From: Myxococcales bacterium
Lineage (GTDB): Bacteria > Myxococcota_A > Polyangia > Polyangiales > Polyangiaceae
Direction: 5' to 3'
Assembly: GCA_004193285.1 (NCBI GenBank)
Contig: SECP01000048.1
Location: 62,001-126,000 of the forward strand
Length of the DNA: 64,000 nucleotides
Part shown: in pieces, positions 15,347 through 24,459 of the stretch
Layout: every line of letters begins with the position of its first letter
Position numbering within the stretch: position 1 is the stretch's first letter
Program-made: the position numbers and the translations under genes
Notes under the pieces: model-generated
The model's database searches: none
Seen by the model: only the letters and a program-made list of their open reading frames with translations
What the model was told of the DNA's origin: nothing

Positions 15347-17518
15347 CTAGCGGAGCTCGACCGTGGCCTTGAGGTAAAACGCGCGCCCCGGTCGCTGCAG
15401 GCCGAAGTTGTCGAACAGCTCGGCGTCCATGAGGTTGTCGACCTCGAAAGTGGAGGTAGCTCGCAGGCCCTCGCGCATCACGATCCAAGAAGCGCCCAAC
15501 GTGTGCGTGACCTGCGACTCCAGGCGCTGCTTGTAGTCGCGGTCGCCGGCGCTCTCCCACCCCCGGAAGAATCCGTGCACGTAGCGCCCATAATAGAACG
15601 GCTCTACGGCGTCGCGCGCGTCCGCGAGGCCTTCGAAGCGCAGCCGCGCGCCCCAGCTACCGAACAGGTAGGGCCGATTCGGGATGCGATCTCCCTCGAA
15701 ACGGGAAAACGTGCCTTCCGTAGATTGGTTGCGCAAGTCCAGCCACGTCAGGCTGCCCTCCAAGCTCGCGAGCCGACGAGGCGACACCCAGCTGGCGGCG
15801 TTCTCGAGCCCGAGGGCGCGAGCTGCGTAGAGGTTTTCGTATCGGAAAGCCTGCTCAGCGCCGAGCAGCACGATCAAGCGGTCGCTGCCGCGCCAGAAGG
15901 CGTTCACGTCCAAAGTCAAATCACCGAAGCTCTGCCCCTTCAGCTCCAGGCGCGGCCCGAGGTTCGCGTTGTGACTGACCTCTGGCTCGAGGCTCAGGTT
16001 CTCGCGAATCAGCACGCCATTGCCGAACAGCTCGCTCGAGCTGGGCAAGCGAGTCGCATACTCGTAGGAAGCCTTGGCGAGGAGCCACGGGGTGAAGCGA
16101 TAGCGCGAGGCGAAGCCGGCCCCCTGCCGGTGATCACTCGCGACGCGCTCGCGGAAGATGTTGCCGGGCAGCACCTCTTCGGCCATTGCCCGGTAGTAGT
16201 AGTCTTTGACGAACGCGGTGCTCGATAGCCGACCAGACAGCGCGTCCAGCTCGTATTCCAGCCCGCTGACGAGGCTGAACACCTCTCGCTTGGCCGAGAG
16301 CGGGTCGCGCGCGGTGCTGCCGACGAGCGCGCGCTCCGCTCCACTGCGCGAAGCGTGCTGAGGCGTAAGGGATGCACGCAACGCGTGGTGGTGGTTGGCC
16401 TGCCAACCGAAAAGGGCTCGGGCAAAGTAACCGTCTTGCGACGTCGTTTGGTCGTGCGGTCGACCGTCCACCTCTCCCCCGGTCGGCCGCCGGAAGATAC
16501 GCTTGCCGTACCAGTCGTAAGCCCACGGGCTGAGGTCAACGTAGTTCGTGGCGCGGCGGGTGTAGCTGGCGAGGGCTCGAATGCTGAAGCCTGCGGGCAG
16601 GTCCACGTCGTAGCGCAACGTGGAGCCGTACACCGCTTCGCCGTAGCGCACCTCACCGTAGGGCACGGTCATGACCGGGTTGTGCTGGAGCTCCTTGTCG
16701 TAGCCGGACGCGAAGCCGCGCAAGAGTAGCCGCTTCGCCCAGGAACGCTCCACGACGCCCACCTCCACGCTGCCTCCGTAGGCGCGGTAGTCGTCGTTGA
16801 ACCGGCGCACGGTCGCGTCCGAAAGCTCGCCCGTCGGTCCGGCGACTCGCACGTTGACTCGGTAGTCGTTGTTCGCGCTGTCCAGGAAAGCGTGGGCGCG
16901 CACCAACGCGCCGCTCGGCGCGTGCTGCTGACGACCGGCCAAGTTGAGCCGGTGCGTTCCGAAGGAGCCGACCTGGTAGCTTGCGCTCGCGAACGGATAG
17001 TAGCCATCGTCCGTCGCGAGATTGACGGCTCCGCCCAGCGCGTCCGCGCCAAGCCGGATCGGCACCACCCCGCGGTACACTTCGACGCGGTCGATCAGAT
17101 TGACGGCAATGTTGGAGATGCCGAACGGGTACCCCGCCAGCTCCAGCGGAACGCCATCCACGAAGAAACGAATCTGCGTGTCATACAGGCCGTTGAGGGA
17201 GAAGCGCGAGGCGGAGCCCAAGCCTCCCTCTCGGCGGACAGACACGCCTTGGGTACGTGCCAGCACCTCGCCGAGGTCTGCGGACTGCTGCTTGGCGCGC
17301 CGCAGCTCCACGACATGGATGGCCTCTGCGGACTCCTGCAAGCGCCGCGCGCCTCCACCCTTGCCGGAGACCGTGATCTCGACCGGCGGCGGCTCCGAGC
17401 CCGGCGTCGCGCCGGCGCCGGCGGCCTGCGCGCCCGCAGTCGGAGGGAATGAAAGCGCCGCCGCGGTCGCGGTGGCGAAGAAAGTCTGTGTGCGCAACGA
17501 AGGACCCTGGGGCTTCAA
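15347..17518 (-). CDS. TonB-dependent siderophore receptor
   Basis: The product is 723 aa. A signal peptide (ending about AGAQA) is followed by a TonB-box-like stretch, VEITVSG, then the plug domain (LGEVLARTQGVSVRREGG ... GVPLELAGYP ... VEVYRGVVP) and a 22-strand barrel ending in aromatic-rich strands and the terminal FYLKATVELR. The start is a TTG at 17518; another TTG seven codons in is an alternative. It follows asbF by 18 nt with a Fur-like box in the gap, so it can be iron-regulated on its own as well as from the asb promoter. It should import the ferric form of the product made by the neighbouring enzymes. Confidence 0.92.
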   Translation of the reverse strand: MKPQGPSLRTQTFFATATAAALSFPPTAGAQAAGAGATPGSEPPPVEITVSGKGGGARRLQESAEAIHVVELRRAKQQSADLGEVLARTQGVSVRREGGLGSASRFSLNGLYDTQIRFFVDGVPLELAGYPFGISNIAVNLIDRVEVYRGVVPIRLGADALGGAVNLATDDGYYPFASASYQVGSFGTHRLNLAGRQQHAPSGALVRAHAFLDSANNDYRVNVRVAGPTGELSDATVRRFNDDYRAYGGSVEVGVVERSWAKRLLLRGFASGYDKELQHNPVMTVPYGEVRYGEAVYGSTLRYDVDLPAGFSIRALASYTRRATNYVDLSPWAYDWYGKRIFRRPTGGEVDGRPHDQTTSQDGYFARALFGWQANHHHALRASLTPQHASRSGAERALVGSTARDPLSAKREVFSLVSGLEYELDALSGRLSSTAFVKDYYYRAMAEEVLPGNIFRERVASDHRQGAGFASRYRFTPWLLAKASYEYATRLPSSSELFGNGVLIRENLSLEPEVSHNANLGPRLELKGQSFGDLTLDVNAFWRGSDRLIVLLGAEQAFRYENLYAARALGLENAASWVSPRRLASLEGSLTWLDLRNQSTEGTFSRFEGDRIPNRPYLFGSWGARLRFEGLADARDAVEPFYYGRYVHGFFRGWESAGDRDYKQRLESQVTHTLGASWIVMREGLRATSTFEVDNLMDAELFDNFGLQRPGRAFYLKATVELR

Positions 17519-17519
17519 C

Positions 17520-17538
17520 GAGAATGATTCGCGTTTTC
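17520..17538 (-). promoter_or_regulatory. Putative Fur box in the asbF-TonB receptor junction
   Basis: On the minus strand GAAAACGCGAATCATTCTC matches 14 of 19 positions of the Fur consensus. It overlaps the asbF stop codon and lies directly before the receptor start. Confidence 0.6.
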
Positions 17539-18400
17539 AGATATCGCGCGCGGCTCGAGCGTTCAGGCGCTGCCCACGTGCTGCGGGCGCGCTCGCTAGT
17601 TGCTCGATGGCGCGGCGGTCGCGGCTGAGCGTCCCTTTCACGTCGTCCCCGAACCATTCGAGCGACGCGTCCCAACGAGCGTCACCGGCGAGCTCGGCCA
17701 AGAACGCGCGGTAGTCGAACGCGCCTTCGAAGAGGGGCACCATGCCGGCGCGAGACCCCGCCGCGGAGTAAACGTTGGCGGGAGCGAACACCTCGAGGCG
17801 TTCACGGTGGCTGACGTTCTTGAGGTGCAAATGAGAGACGTGGGGGCGCAATTGCGACAGGGCGCGGCTTGGCTCGTCGCCGCCCTCCCACACGTGCAAG
17901 ACGTCGAAATTGATGCGGAGCGCCGCGTGATCGACCTCCGCCAGGAGCCGTAGCGTCGACTCGGCCGTGTCCGCCAGGGTGCTCGGGTGCGTCTCCACCA
18001 GCAAGAGTTGGCCGCAATCGGAAAGTCGCTGGCAGGCGCCGCGGAGCCGCGCGACGATGCCCGCGCGGTCGGCAGCGCTGGTTTCCGCGCTGCCGAGGCG
18101 CCCGGCGAACGTGCGAAGCTTTCGGGTCCCCCAGCGCCGAGCCAGGTTAGAGAGCTGCTCCAACTTGCCCCACAGCTCGTCCGGCGGCGCTTCCAGCGGT
18201 AGGTAGTCGCTGAGCATGACTACCGCGAGCCCGTAGCCGCGCAGCCACTCCGCTCCGTATTCTTGGTCCGCAGCCAGGTTCCGGGCGTGCGCGCCCCAAA
18301 GCTCGATGCCCTGAAAGCGGTGGGCTTGAGCCCAGCGCGCTACCTGCTCGATCGAGATGAGGTGGTGACGAAACGAAATCGTGCAAATCGCCAAGTTCAT
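17537..18400 (-). CDS. asbF: 3-dehydroshikimate dehydratase AsbF (3,4-dihydroxybenzoate formation)
   Basis: The product is 287 aa of the sugar-phosphate-isomerase TIM-barrel fold and reads along its whole length like Bacillus AsbF: CTISFRHHLIS at the start, FQGIELWGAHARNL, LRTFAGRLGSA, LLVETHPSTLADT, INFDVLHVWE, NVYSAAGSRAGMVPLFEG and SLEWFG. Glu, Asp and His residues in these blocks are the expected divalent-metal ligands. It converts 3-dehydroshikimate to 3,4-dihydroxybenzoate, the unusual catechol of petrobactin. The ATG overlaps the asbE stop by 4 nt. Confidence 0.93.
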   Translation of the reverse strand: MNLAICTISFRHHLISIEQVARWAQAHRFQGIELWGAHARNLAADQEYGAEWLRGYGLAVVMLSDYLPLEAPPDELWGKLEQLSNLARRWGTRKLRTFAGRLGSAETSAADRAGIVARLRGACQRLSDCGQLLLVETHPSTLADTAESTLRLLAEVDHAALRINFDVLHVWEGGDEPSRALSQLRPHVSHLHLKNVSHRERLEVFAPANVYSAAGSRAGMVPLFEGAFDYRAFLAELAGDARWDASLEWFGDDVKGTLSRDRRAIEQLASAPAARGQRLNARAARDI

Positions 18401-19401
18401 GGAACGACTCCGTTCAAGCTCGTGCGGACCGGTCGCTCGGGCGCGTCCAGATCCGAGCACCACTCGTCGTACACCTCCAGCAGGCGCCGCTTGATGCGCA
18501 GCTCCCGCGCGTCTTGCTGGTCCAGAAGCTCCAGCACGCCTGTCGCCAAGCTGCGGTCCCCGGAGATGGCGAGCTTCATCGCGCGGTATTGCACCGCGGT
18601 GAAGCCTTTCACCAATGCCTCCACCTCGTCACACCAGCGCTCGAACTCGGGTAGGTCGAGGGCGAGCGCTCGCCAGAAGAACGCCAGCCCGTGCTCGTAG
18701 GCGTACTTGCGGATCGCCAGCACCGGTAGCTGGCGCAGCGCTCGGTTCAAGGCGGGTAGTCCGCCCGGGGCGCGCCCCTCCAGATGCGCGTTCACGATGC
18801 TCCGCAGCGCGCCGGTGAGCGGGTTGTGCGGGTAGCTCATGCAAACCGCGAAGTACTGCCGCACGACCGCATCTGCCGCAGGCGCGAGCGCACCCTCGTC
18901 GAACAGGAACCCGCCCGCCACCGCCGGGCTCCGCGCCGCGTCCAAGATTCGGGATTTGGGCAAGGTGCCCTCCCATCGAAAGTCCGGGTCCTGCATCAGC
19001 CACTGCTCGGGGTCCGCCGTCGCCTGCAGCATGACGATGTGCGGGAACGGATTTTGGTTGTACTTGTTCTCACGCTCGGGCAGCCGAAACAGGTCCACCA
19101 TCACGAGGACGTTGCGACCCGCCGGGCGGTCCACGACGAGCCCTTCCAAGCGCCGCACGTTGTCTTCACGAGGTGCCTCGTGGTCGTACCACTCGCGGAT
19201 GCGGGCCCCGTAGAGGCGCTCGTACCACTCGCGGAAGAACTCCTGCCGGTAGCCAGCGTCGCTGTGATAGGAAAGCTCGAAGCCGGCACTGACCTCGAAG
19301 GGCGCGTCCCAAACCCCGAAGTAGTAAGGCCGCTGGTCTACCCCAGGGGTTCGCTTGAGGGACTCGCACACGCAGCTCACGAAGCAGTGAACGCGGATCA
19401 C
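18397..19401 (-). CDS. asbE: AsbE-like petrobactin biosynthesis protein
   Basis: The product is 334 aa, starting at a GTG that overlaps the asbD stop (GTGA). The long conserved blocks PYYFGVWDAPFEVSAG, ALRSIVNAHLEGR and RKYAYEHGLAFFWRAL fit the AsbE family as I know it. In petrobactin assembly AsbE transfers 3,4-dihydroxybenzoate from the AsbD carrier to spermidine or a spermidine-citrate intermediate. The name rests on the gene order asbD-asbE-asbF and overall resemblance; no catalytic motif can be pointed to. Confidence 0.82.
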   Translation of the reverse strand: MIRVHCFVSCVCESLKRTPGVDQRPYYFGVWDAPFEVSAGFELSYHSDAGYRQEFFREWYERLYGARIREWYDHEAPREDNVRRLEGLVVDRPAGRNVLVMVDLFRLPERENKYNQNPFPHIVMLQATADPEQWLMQDPDFRWEGTLPKSRILDAARSPAVAGGFLFDEGALAPAADAVVRQYFAVCMSYPHNPLTGALRSIVNAHLEGRAPGGLPALNRALRQLPVLAIRKYAYEHGLAFFWRALALDLPEFERWCDEVEALVKGFTAVQYRAMKLAISGDRSLATGVLELLDQQDARELRIKRRLLEVYDEWCSDLDAPERPVRTSLNGVVP

Positions 19402-19682
19402 GGCGAGCCCCCGAGCGGAGTGTGGTCCGCCGCGGCGCGCTGGGCGAGCAGCAGATCCGCGAGCGAGCCCACGGTGGCTCCTTGCTTTTGCAGGGCCTCC
19501 TCCTCCGGCAGCGCGAGCCCATGCGCCAGCTCCAGGTGCACGAGTAGCTCGAGCATTTGCACGGAGTCCAAGCCGAGCTGCTCGTTCAGGCGCGCGTCCT
19601 CGCTGAACCTTTCCATGTGGGGCAACGCGAGTTTCTCGCTCAGAATGTAGCGAATGGTCGAGACGAGCTCCCCCCGAGTCAT
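19398..19682 (-). CDS. asbD: Aryl carrier protein AsbD
   Basis: The product is 94 aa, a single acyl-carrier domain with the phosphopantetheine site Ser40 in QLGLDSVQMLELLVHLE. It carries the activated 3,4-dihydroxybenzoyl group between AsbC and AsbE. It needs a phosphopantetheinyl transferase, none of which is in this window. The ATG overlaps the asbC stop by 4 nt. Confidence 0.92.
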   Translation of the reverse strand: MTRGELVSTIRYILSEKLALPHMERFSEDARLNEQLGLDSVQMLELLVHLELAHGLALPEEEALQKQGATVGSLADLLLAQRAAADHTPLGGSP

Positions 19683-20926
19683 GGTTGTAGCTCCTCCGGC
19701 GCTTCTGCCAATTGACGGCGATTGACCTTACCGTTCTCCAGCTTCGGGATCTCCGAGACCTGATGCACCTCCAGCGGCACCGCGAAGGGCGTCAGTTGCT
19801 GCGCGCAAAAGCGACGCACCTCCGCCGCGTCGACGGTCCGCGTAGCCACGAATTTCAGGCATACGCGTTCACCGGCGTACGCGTCAGTGCGCTTGTACAC
19901 GACTGCTTCCTCCACGCCTTCTAGATCCAGCACCACTTCCTCGACCTCGCCCGGGTACACGTTGATCCCAGCGACGTTGATGGTGTCGTCCACCCGCGAG
20001 ACGAAGCAAAGCCCGCGTTGGTTGAAGTACCCCAAGTCCTTCGTGCTCACGAATCGGTCCCCAGCGCGCACTCGGATCTCTTCCAAAGCGGTCTTGGAGC
20101 TACCGGCCGTGACTTCCAGGTAACGAAGAGGGCGCCCGACCTCCTCAGCCGCCTGCGTGTCCAGATTCAGCGAAATGCAGCCAAATTCAGAGCAACCGTA
20201 CTGCTGCATCACGCGCAGCGAGCGGCGGCGCAGCTCCGCGAACCAGGCGCTGCGCAGGGGCGCGCCGGAGGTCATCACGGTGCACAGGTTCGCGCCCTCC
20301 GGCAAGAGCCGCACGAGCACGTTGAGCAGAGTGGGCGACGCGTAGAGTAGCGCCTGGGTTCGGTCCGCCGCACGCCGGATCAAGTATTTGGGGTTGATGT
20401 TGGTCAGGACGACCGGCGTCACTCCGCGTCGCAGCGAGGAAAGGACGCCGCTGATCAGCCCATACGAATGGGTCACTGGGCATGCCAAGAGCGGCTCGCA
20501 CTCCCCCAAGCTGCCGAGCGCGTCCACGTAGCTCGATACCTCCGCGTCCACCGCCGCCCAGGTGCGCTCGATGCTCTTCGGGGTGCCCGTAGTACCGGAG
20601 CTGAGCTGGACGAGAACGCCCGTGTCGTCGCGAGCGCCATCTTCGAGCGCCAAGCTCTGGGCTTCGTCGTGGAACAGGAGCTGGGTACAGCGCAAGCGCT
20701 TCGCGAGGCGCTTGGCGCCTTCCAGCGGGGTGCTCGGGTGCAAGGGCGCCACGGATGCGCCGGATTGTCGAAGGAAAAGGCACAATGCGAGCCAGCGCTC
20801 CGGCTCCTGCAGGCACACCGCGTAGCGCTCGCCCCCGCTGCGACGCAGGTGCGGGAGGCGATTGAGCTCGGCGAAGCGCTTCTCGAAGTAGTCGCGAGAA
20901 AACGTGAGGTCATTGATGGCCAGCAT
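19679..20926 (-). CDS. asbC: 3,4-dihydroxybenzoate-AMP ligase AsbC
   Basis: The product is 415 aa of the adenylate-forming family, short for the group. Core motifs are SSGTTGTPKSIERT (P-loop-like), QQYGCSEFGCISLN, STKDLGYF (conserved Asp) and the C-terminal GKVNRRQL with the catalytic Lys. It activates 3,4-dihydroxybenzoate with ATP and loads it on AsbD. The ATG at 20926 has a good GGAAAGGAA ribosome site and lies 17 nt inside the end of asbB, so the longer upstream frame is not needed. Confidence 0.9.
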   Translation of the reverse strand: MLAINDLTFSRDYFEKRFAELNRLPHLRRSGGERYAVCLQEPERWLALCLFLRQSGASVAPLHPSTPLEGAKRLAKRLRCTQLLFHDEAQSLALEDGARDDTGVLVQLSSGTTGTPKSIERTWAAVDAEVSSYVDALGSLGECEPLLACPVTHSYGLISGVLSSLRRGVTPVVLTNINPKYLIRRAADRTQALLYASPTLLNVLVRLLPEGANLCTVMTSGAPLRSAWFAELRRRSLRVMQQYGCSEFGCISLNLDTQAAEEVGRPLRYLEVTAGSSKTALEEIRVRAGDRFVSTKDLGYFNQRGLCFVSRVDDTINVAGINVYPGEVEEVVLDLEGVEEAVVYKRTDAYAGERVCLKFVATRTVDAAEVRRFCAQQLTPFAVPLEVHQVSEIPKLENGKVNRRQLAEAPEELQP

Positions 20927-22661
20927 GGAGTTCCTTTCCGGCGTGGTCGTGAAGCGCGCTCGGTACCCAGTGGTGTGAGAGCTCAGTAGATGGAGCCCGC
21001 AGCCGGGCTCGGAAGAGGCTCTCCGTGCGCACGAATGGCTCACCCCAACCCAGCGCGGCATCGCGCGCGGGGTCGCACCAGCGCGAGCGCCCGTAATCCG
21101 AGAGGACCTTCCGCGCGAGCCGCCAGAAGTCACTCTCCGCGAAGCCGTAGCGCTGCTCCAGCAGCCACGAGAGCTCACTCAGGTTGAACACCATCACCGT
21201 GTCGATGAACAGCTCACGCAGCTCCACCACCGAGTGCATGGCGTAGTGGCGGCCGATGGCTGCCGAGCCGAACCGCGCGTCCAAAGCTTCCCAACGCGGG
21301 AGCCGGCTCGGGTCTGCCAAAAAGCTCGGCACGTACTCGACGCTGTCATGAAAATCCCGCAGGGCGAGGCGCTCCGGCCAGCCTTCTCGGTGGAGGAGCA
21401 GCAAGTTTTGCGCGTGAGCCTCCAGCGCGATGCCGTGGCGCGACAGCAATCGCCAAAGCGGCAGCACCGTGACGCGCAGCAGCTGCTCGAGCCAAGCCGA
21501 CAAGCCGTGCTCACGGACCCAGACATCGACGTGAGGGTCGCCGTCATGCTCCACCGCGAACAGCGCATTGAAGGGAACCGCTCGTTCGCCTTCGCGGAGT
21601 CGCGGTCCGACCGGTTGCCGCCAAATGGCCGCCAAATGGCCGTCCAGCTCGGCGCCGCCGGGCCCGGCCGGCTCGTACAGGCTGCTGGCGTGCTCGCCGA
21701 GCACCACCGCTCCCGCGACCTGCTCGAAGAACGGATCCGAGGCGACCGCGGCTTGCAGCCAGGCCGACAGCGCCGGCGCCGACTTCACCGTCTCCGGCTG
21801 CAGGGTGCGGAGCGAGGAAGAAACGCGCACCGCGAGCGGGAGCTTGATGTGCGACGCGGAGGCGTTCGAAACCGGGAGCAGCGTTCTCAAAGATTGCGAC
21901 GCCCGGTAACTAGCGACCCCGAAGCCGAGGTCCACGACCTCGCCGCCTGCTTGTGCCGCTTTTAGGGCCGACCACCCCGCCAGCTTCTGCCACTGCCAGG
22001 GGTGCACCGGGAGCAGGCCGTACTGCGCGACGTCCGCCCCCTTAGCGCGCTGCGCTGCGACGAGCGACGCGTATCCGGTCGCGCCGAGCTCGGAGCGAAA
22101 GTGCTCTGCCTCGCTAGTCGGGAAGGTCTGGCACAGACGAGCGCGCCGAACCGCGAGCCAGCGCAGCTCGAACGGGTTCCCTGCCTCGGGGCCGTAAGCC
22201 GCCTGGTCGGCGAGCGAGAAGCCGGTGCGCGACTTGAAGCAAGGGTGATACGGGTGACCTTCGTGTAGCAGGCCCTCGAGCGCTTGGTAGGGCAAGGCGC
22301 GGCGGCTGCGGCGTAGCGCCGGCAGGTGCTCTTGGTTCCAGCGGCAGAGCCGGGCGGTGTTCTCCAGCTCCTCCGCGATGGCCGCCTTCACGGACGGGTC
22401 GCCCGGGACGTCCGCAAGCACCTCGGACCAGCTCGTTTCGCGCCAGGTGCTCGGGGCTAGCTTTTGCACGGAGCCGGCAGTCACGCGCACCCTCCCGAAC
22501 GCGGCCACTCGGGCTCGGCAGCGGTACACGACTGTTCCCAAGCTGAACGTGAGCTCCCGCTCCCCGCTCGCGTGAGCGCCGCAGCGCTCGCTCGGCCAGG
22601 AAGCGATGCGCTCGAACAGCAGCGCCTCGACCAGCTGCCGGAGGACACGGGCTTCAGGCAA
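20910..22661 (-). CDS. asbB: NRPS-independent siderophore synthetase AsbB (IucA/IucC family)
   Basis: The product is 583 aa. Family hallmarks are GHPYHPCFKSRTGF (nucleotide and carboxylate site), YGLLPVHPWQW, TLLPVSNASASHIKLPL, EAHAQNLLLLH and LRDFHDSVEY, followed by the FhuF-like C-terminal region. In petrobactin assembly AsbB condenses the second spermidine arm with the citrate intermediate. The best start is a TTG at 22661, overlapping the asbA stop by 8 nt; no ATG fits the N-terminus. Confidence 0.9.
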   Translation of the reverse strand: MPEARVLRQLVEALLFERIASWPSERCGAHASGERELTFSLGTVVYRCRARVAAFGRVRVTAGSVQKLAPSTWRETSWSEVLADVPGDPSVKAAIAEELENTARLCRWNQEHLPALRRSRRALPYQALEGLLHEGHPYHPCFKSRTGFSLADQAAYGPEAGNPFELRWLAVRRARLCQTFPTSEAEHFRSELGATGYASLVAAQRAKGADVAQYGLLPVHPWQWQKLAGWSALKAAQAGGEVVDLGFGVASYRASQSLRTLLPVSNASASHIKLPLAVRVSSSLRTLQPETVKSAPALSAWLQAAVASDPFFEQVAGAVVLGEHASSLYEPAGPGGAELDGHLAAIWRQPVGPRLREGERAVPFNALFAVEHDGDPHVDVWVREHGLSAWLEQLLRVTVLPLWRLLSRHGIALEAHAQNLLLLHREGWPERLALRDFHDSVEYVPSFLADPSRLPRWEALDARFGSAAIGRHYAMHSVVELRELFIDTVMVFNLSELSWLLEQRYGFAESDFWRLARKVLSDYGRSRWCDPARDAALGWGEPFVRTESLFRARLRAPSTELSHHWVPSALHDHAGKELHAGHQ

Positions 22662-24459
22662 CTTCCAGCTCCCGCGGTAGCGGCCGCAGAGGCCGAGTCA
22701 ACGGATTGTCGATGCGAACGTAGACTGCTTGCTCGTTCGGCTCCGTGAGCTCGTCCACGTCGTGAACCCGCGTGAGCAAGTTGGCTTTGTACGGAAGCCG
22801 CGGCTGCTCCAAAAACCCCGATAGCAGCTGCCGCCCTTGGCCGGTCAGCTCTTCTCGAAGCTGCGCGAATCGGCCCTTCACGACCGAGAGCGACACGTCC
22901 TCGTCCAGCAAGCCGTCCGCCCCGAGCCGCTGCACCACCGCGAACAGGTGGTTGCTCAGCAGGTAATAGGCGAAGCGCTCGCGAATCAGCTCATCCTCGA
23001 AGAACAGCTCCGGCCGCTGAAGAAGCTCCGGCAGGAGGGAGACCAAGCGCGTACGGTGTTGGTTCGAGAGGTAGTAGCCCTGATTGTCGCGAAATTGACA
23101 CGCGCGTGGGTAGCCCGCCTGCAAGTCCACCAGGCTATTTTGCTGGTGCGCCTCCAGCGCGATGCCGTGCTCGTCGTAGAGCCGAAGGAGCGGCTCGATG
23201 ACGCAGCGCACGTAGCGCACCAGCCAATCGAAGCTCACCTCCGCGACATTGCGCCCCTCCGTGAGCGCGAGCCCCTCCAGCACGGTGCGCAGACGCGAAG
23301 CGCGGTGCGGCAGCGCCTCCTGCACCAACGCCGCCACGCAGTACACGCCGCTGTCTGCTCCCCGCCGAAACGGATTTTCGCGCAGCAGCAGCTCGAAGCC
23401 TGATTCGCCTTCGCCGGGCCCCTCCAGGGTAAGGTAGGCAGGATCCGCAATGCAGTGAAAGTCCGCTCGTTTGCCGAGAATCGCGAACAAACGCGCCATG
23501 CTGACGCCCGCTGGTAGCTCGTCCCGCCGATTGAAGCGCACGGAGTTCGTGATCCGCACCGGGATCGACAGCTTGACCATCCACTCCGCGTCTTCGCTGT
23601 AAACCGTGCGCACGGACGACGTCGCGGTGAAGCGCGGACCGAGGCGCCCTACGTCGCGCAGCAGTCCGTCGGCGAGCCAGCTCCGCACGTGAGACTGGTG
23701 CAGCAGCCAATCCACTTGCAGTGGGTGAACCGGCACCAACACCTCCCCCCGGTCCTGCGCGGCCCGGAGCGCTCGCTGGGCAGGCGGGTCCGCGGCGAGC
23801 AAACGTGACAGCATCTCCTCGGTCGTTTGCGCGGTCGCTGATTGCTGCGCGACGAGGGCTCGCGCGGCCGCGAAGTAGTGCAGCTGAAAGCGCCCCTTCA
23901 GCTCCGGAGCAAAGCTTTCGTGCTGCCAATCCGTCATTCCCTGGCGGCTCTTGGGGGTCGGGTGTCGCCAGTGCCCGTAGAGCATGGACTGTTCGCAATC
24001 GATGAAGCGATCGGAGTCCAGCCGGCGGTCGTGAGCTCTCGCCGCGAGGTACCGCGCCATCAGCTGCTGGCTCTGCACGTAACGGAGGATGAGCTCCAGC
24101 TCGTGAGCACGCGCGGTCTCGTCGGCGCCGCCACGCCGGCCATAGAGCTCACGGATCAGCAGGAGCACTACCTGCAGTCGATCCGCGTCGCGCCAACGCC
24201 CCCCGAGCTGCACCCGCGCCGTCCCCAACCGGTGGCGACCAACCGCCGAACGGTACACGACCTCCAGCGCGAGCCGCTGCCCCTCGCAGGGTAGGCTCAG
24301 CTCCACGACGAACTCGCATCGCAGCTCCCAGGCTGCATCGCGGTCGGCTCTCCAAGACTCGGCGCGATGCCAAACGCCAGCGCCCAGCTCTTGGAGGTAG
24401 CACGTGACGAAGGCGTCGAAGCACGCCTGCTCTGCCAAGAAAAGAAGGCCCTCGCTCAC
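22654..24459 (-). CDS. asbA: NRPS-independent siderophore synthetase AsbA (IucA/IucC family)
   Basis: A GTG overlapping the MATE stop (GTGA) gives 601 aa. Motifs include GHWRHPTPKSRQGM, LVPVHPLQVDWLL, TSSVRTVYSEDAEWMVKLS, ITNSVRFNRRDEL, EAHQQNSLVDL and FRDNQGYY, all typical of IucA/IucC synthetases. AsbA starts petrobactin assembly by ATP-dependent condensation of one citrate carboxylate with spermidine. Two synthetases side by side fit a bis-amide of citrate. The in-frame extension upstream of 24459 lies inside the exporter gene and is discarded. Confidence 0.92.
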   Translation of the reverse strand: MSEGLLFLAEQACFDAFVTCYLQELGAGVWHRAESWRADRDAAWELRCEFVVELSLPCEGQRLALEVVYRSAVGRHRLGTARVQLGGRWRDADRLQVVLLLIRELYGRRGGADETARAHELELILRYVQSQQLMARYLAARAHDRRLDSDRFIDCEQSMLYGHWRHPTPKSRQGMTDWQHESFAPELKGRFQLHYFAAARALVAQQSATAQTTEEMLSRLLAADPPAQRALRAAQDRGEVLVPVHPLQVDWLLHQSHVRSWLADGLLRDVGRLGPRFTATSSVRTVYSEDAEWMVKLSIPVRITNSVRFNRRDELPAGVSMARLFAILGKRADFHCIADPAYLTLEGPGEGESGFELLLRENPFRRGADSGVYCVAALVQEALPHRASRLRTVLEGLALTEGRNVAEVSFDWLVRYVRCVIEPLLRLYDEHGIALEAHQQNSLVDLQAGYPRACQFRDNQGYYLSNQHRTRLVSLLPELLQRPELFFEDELIRERFAYYLLSNHLFAVVQRLGADGLLDEDVSLSVVKGRFAQLREELTGQGRQLLSGFLEQPRLPYKANLLTRVHDVDELTEPNEQAVYVRIDNPLTRPLRPLPRELEVA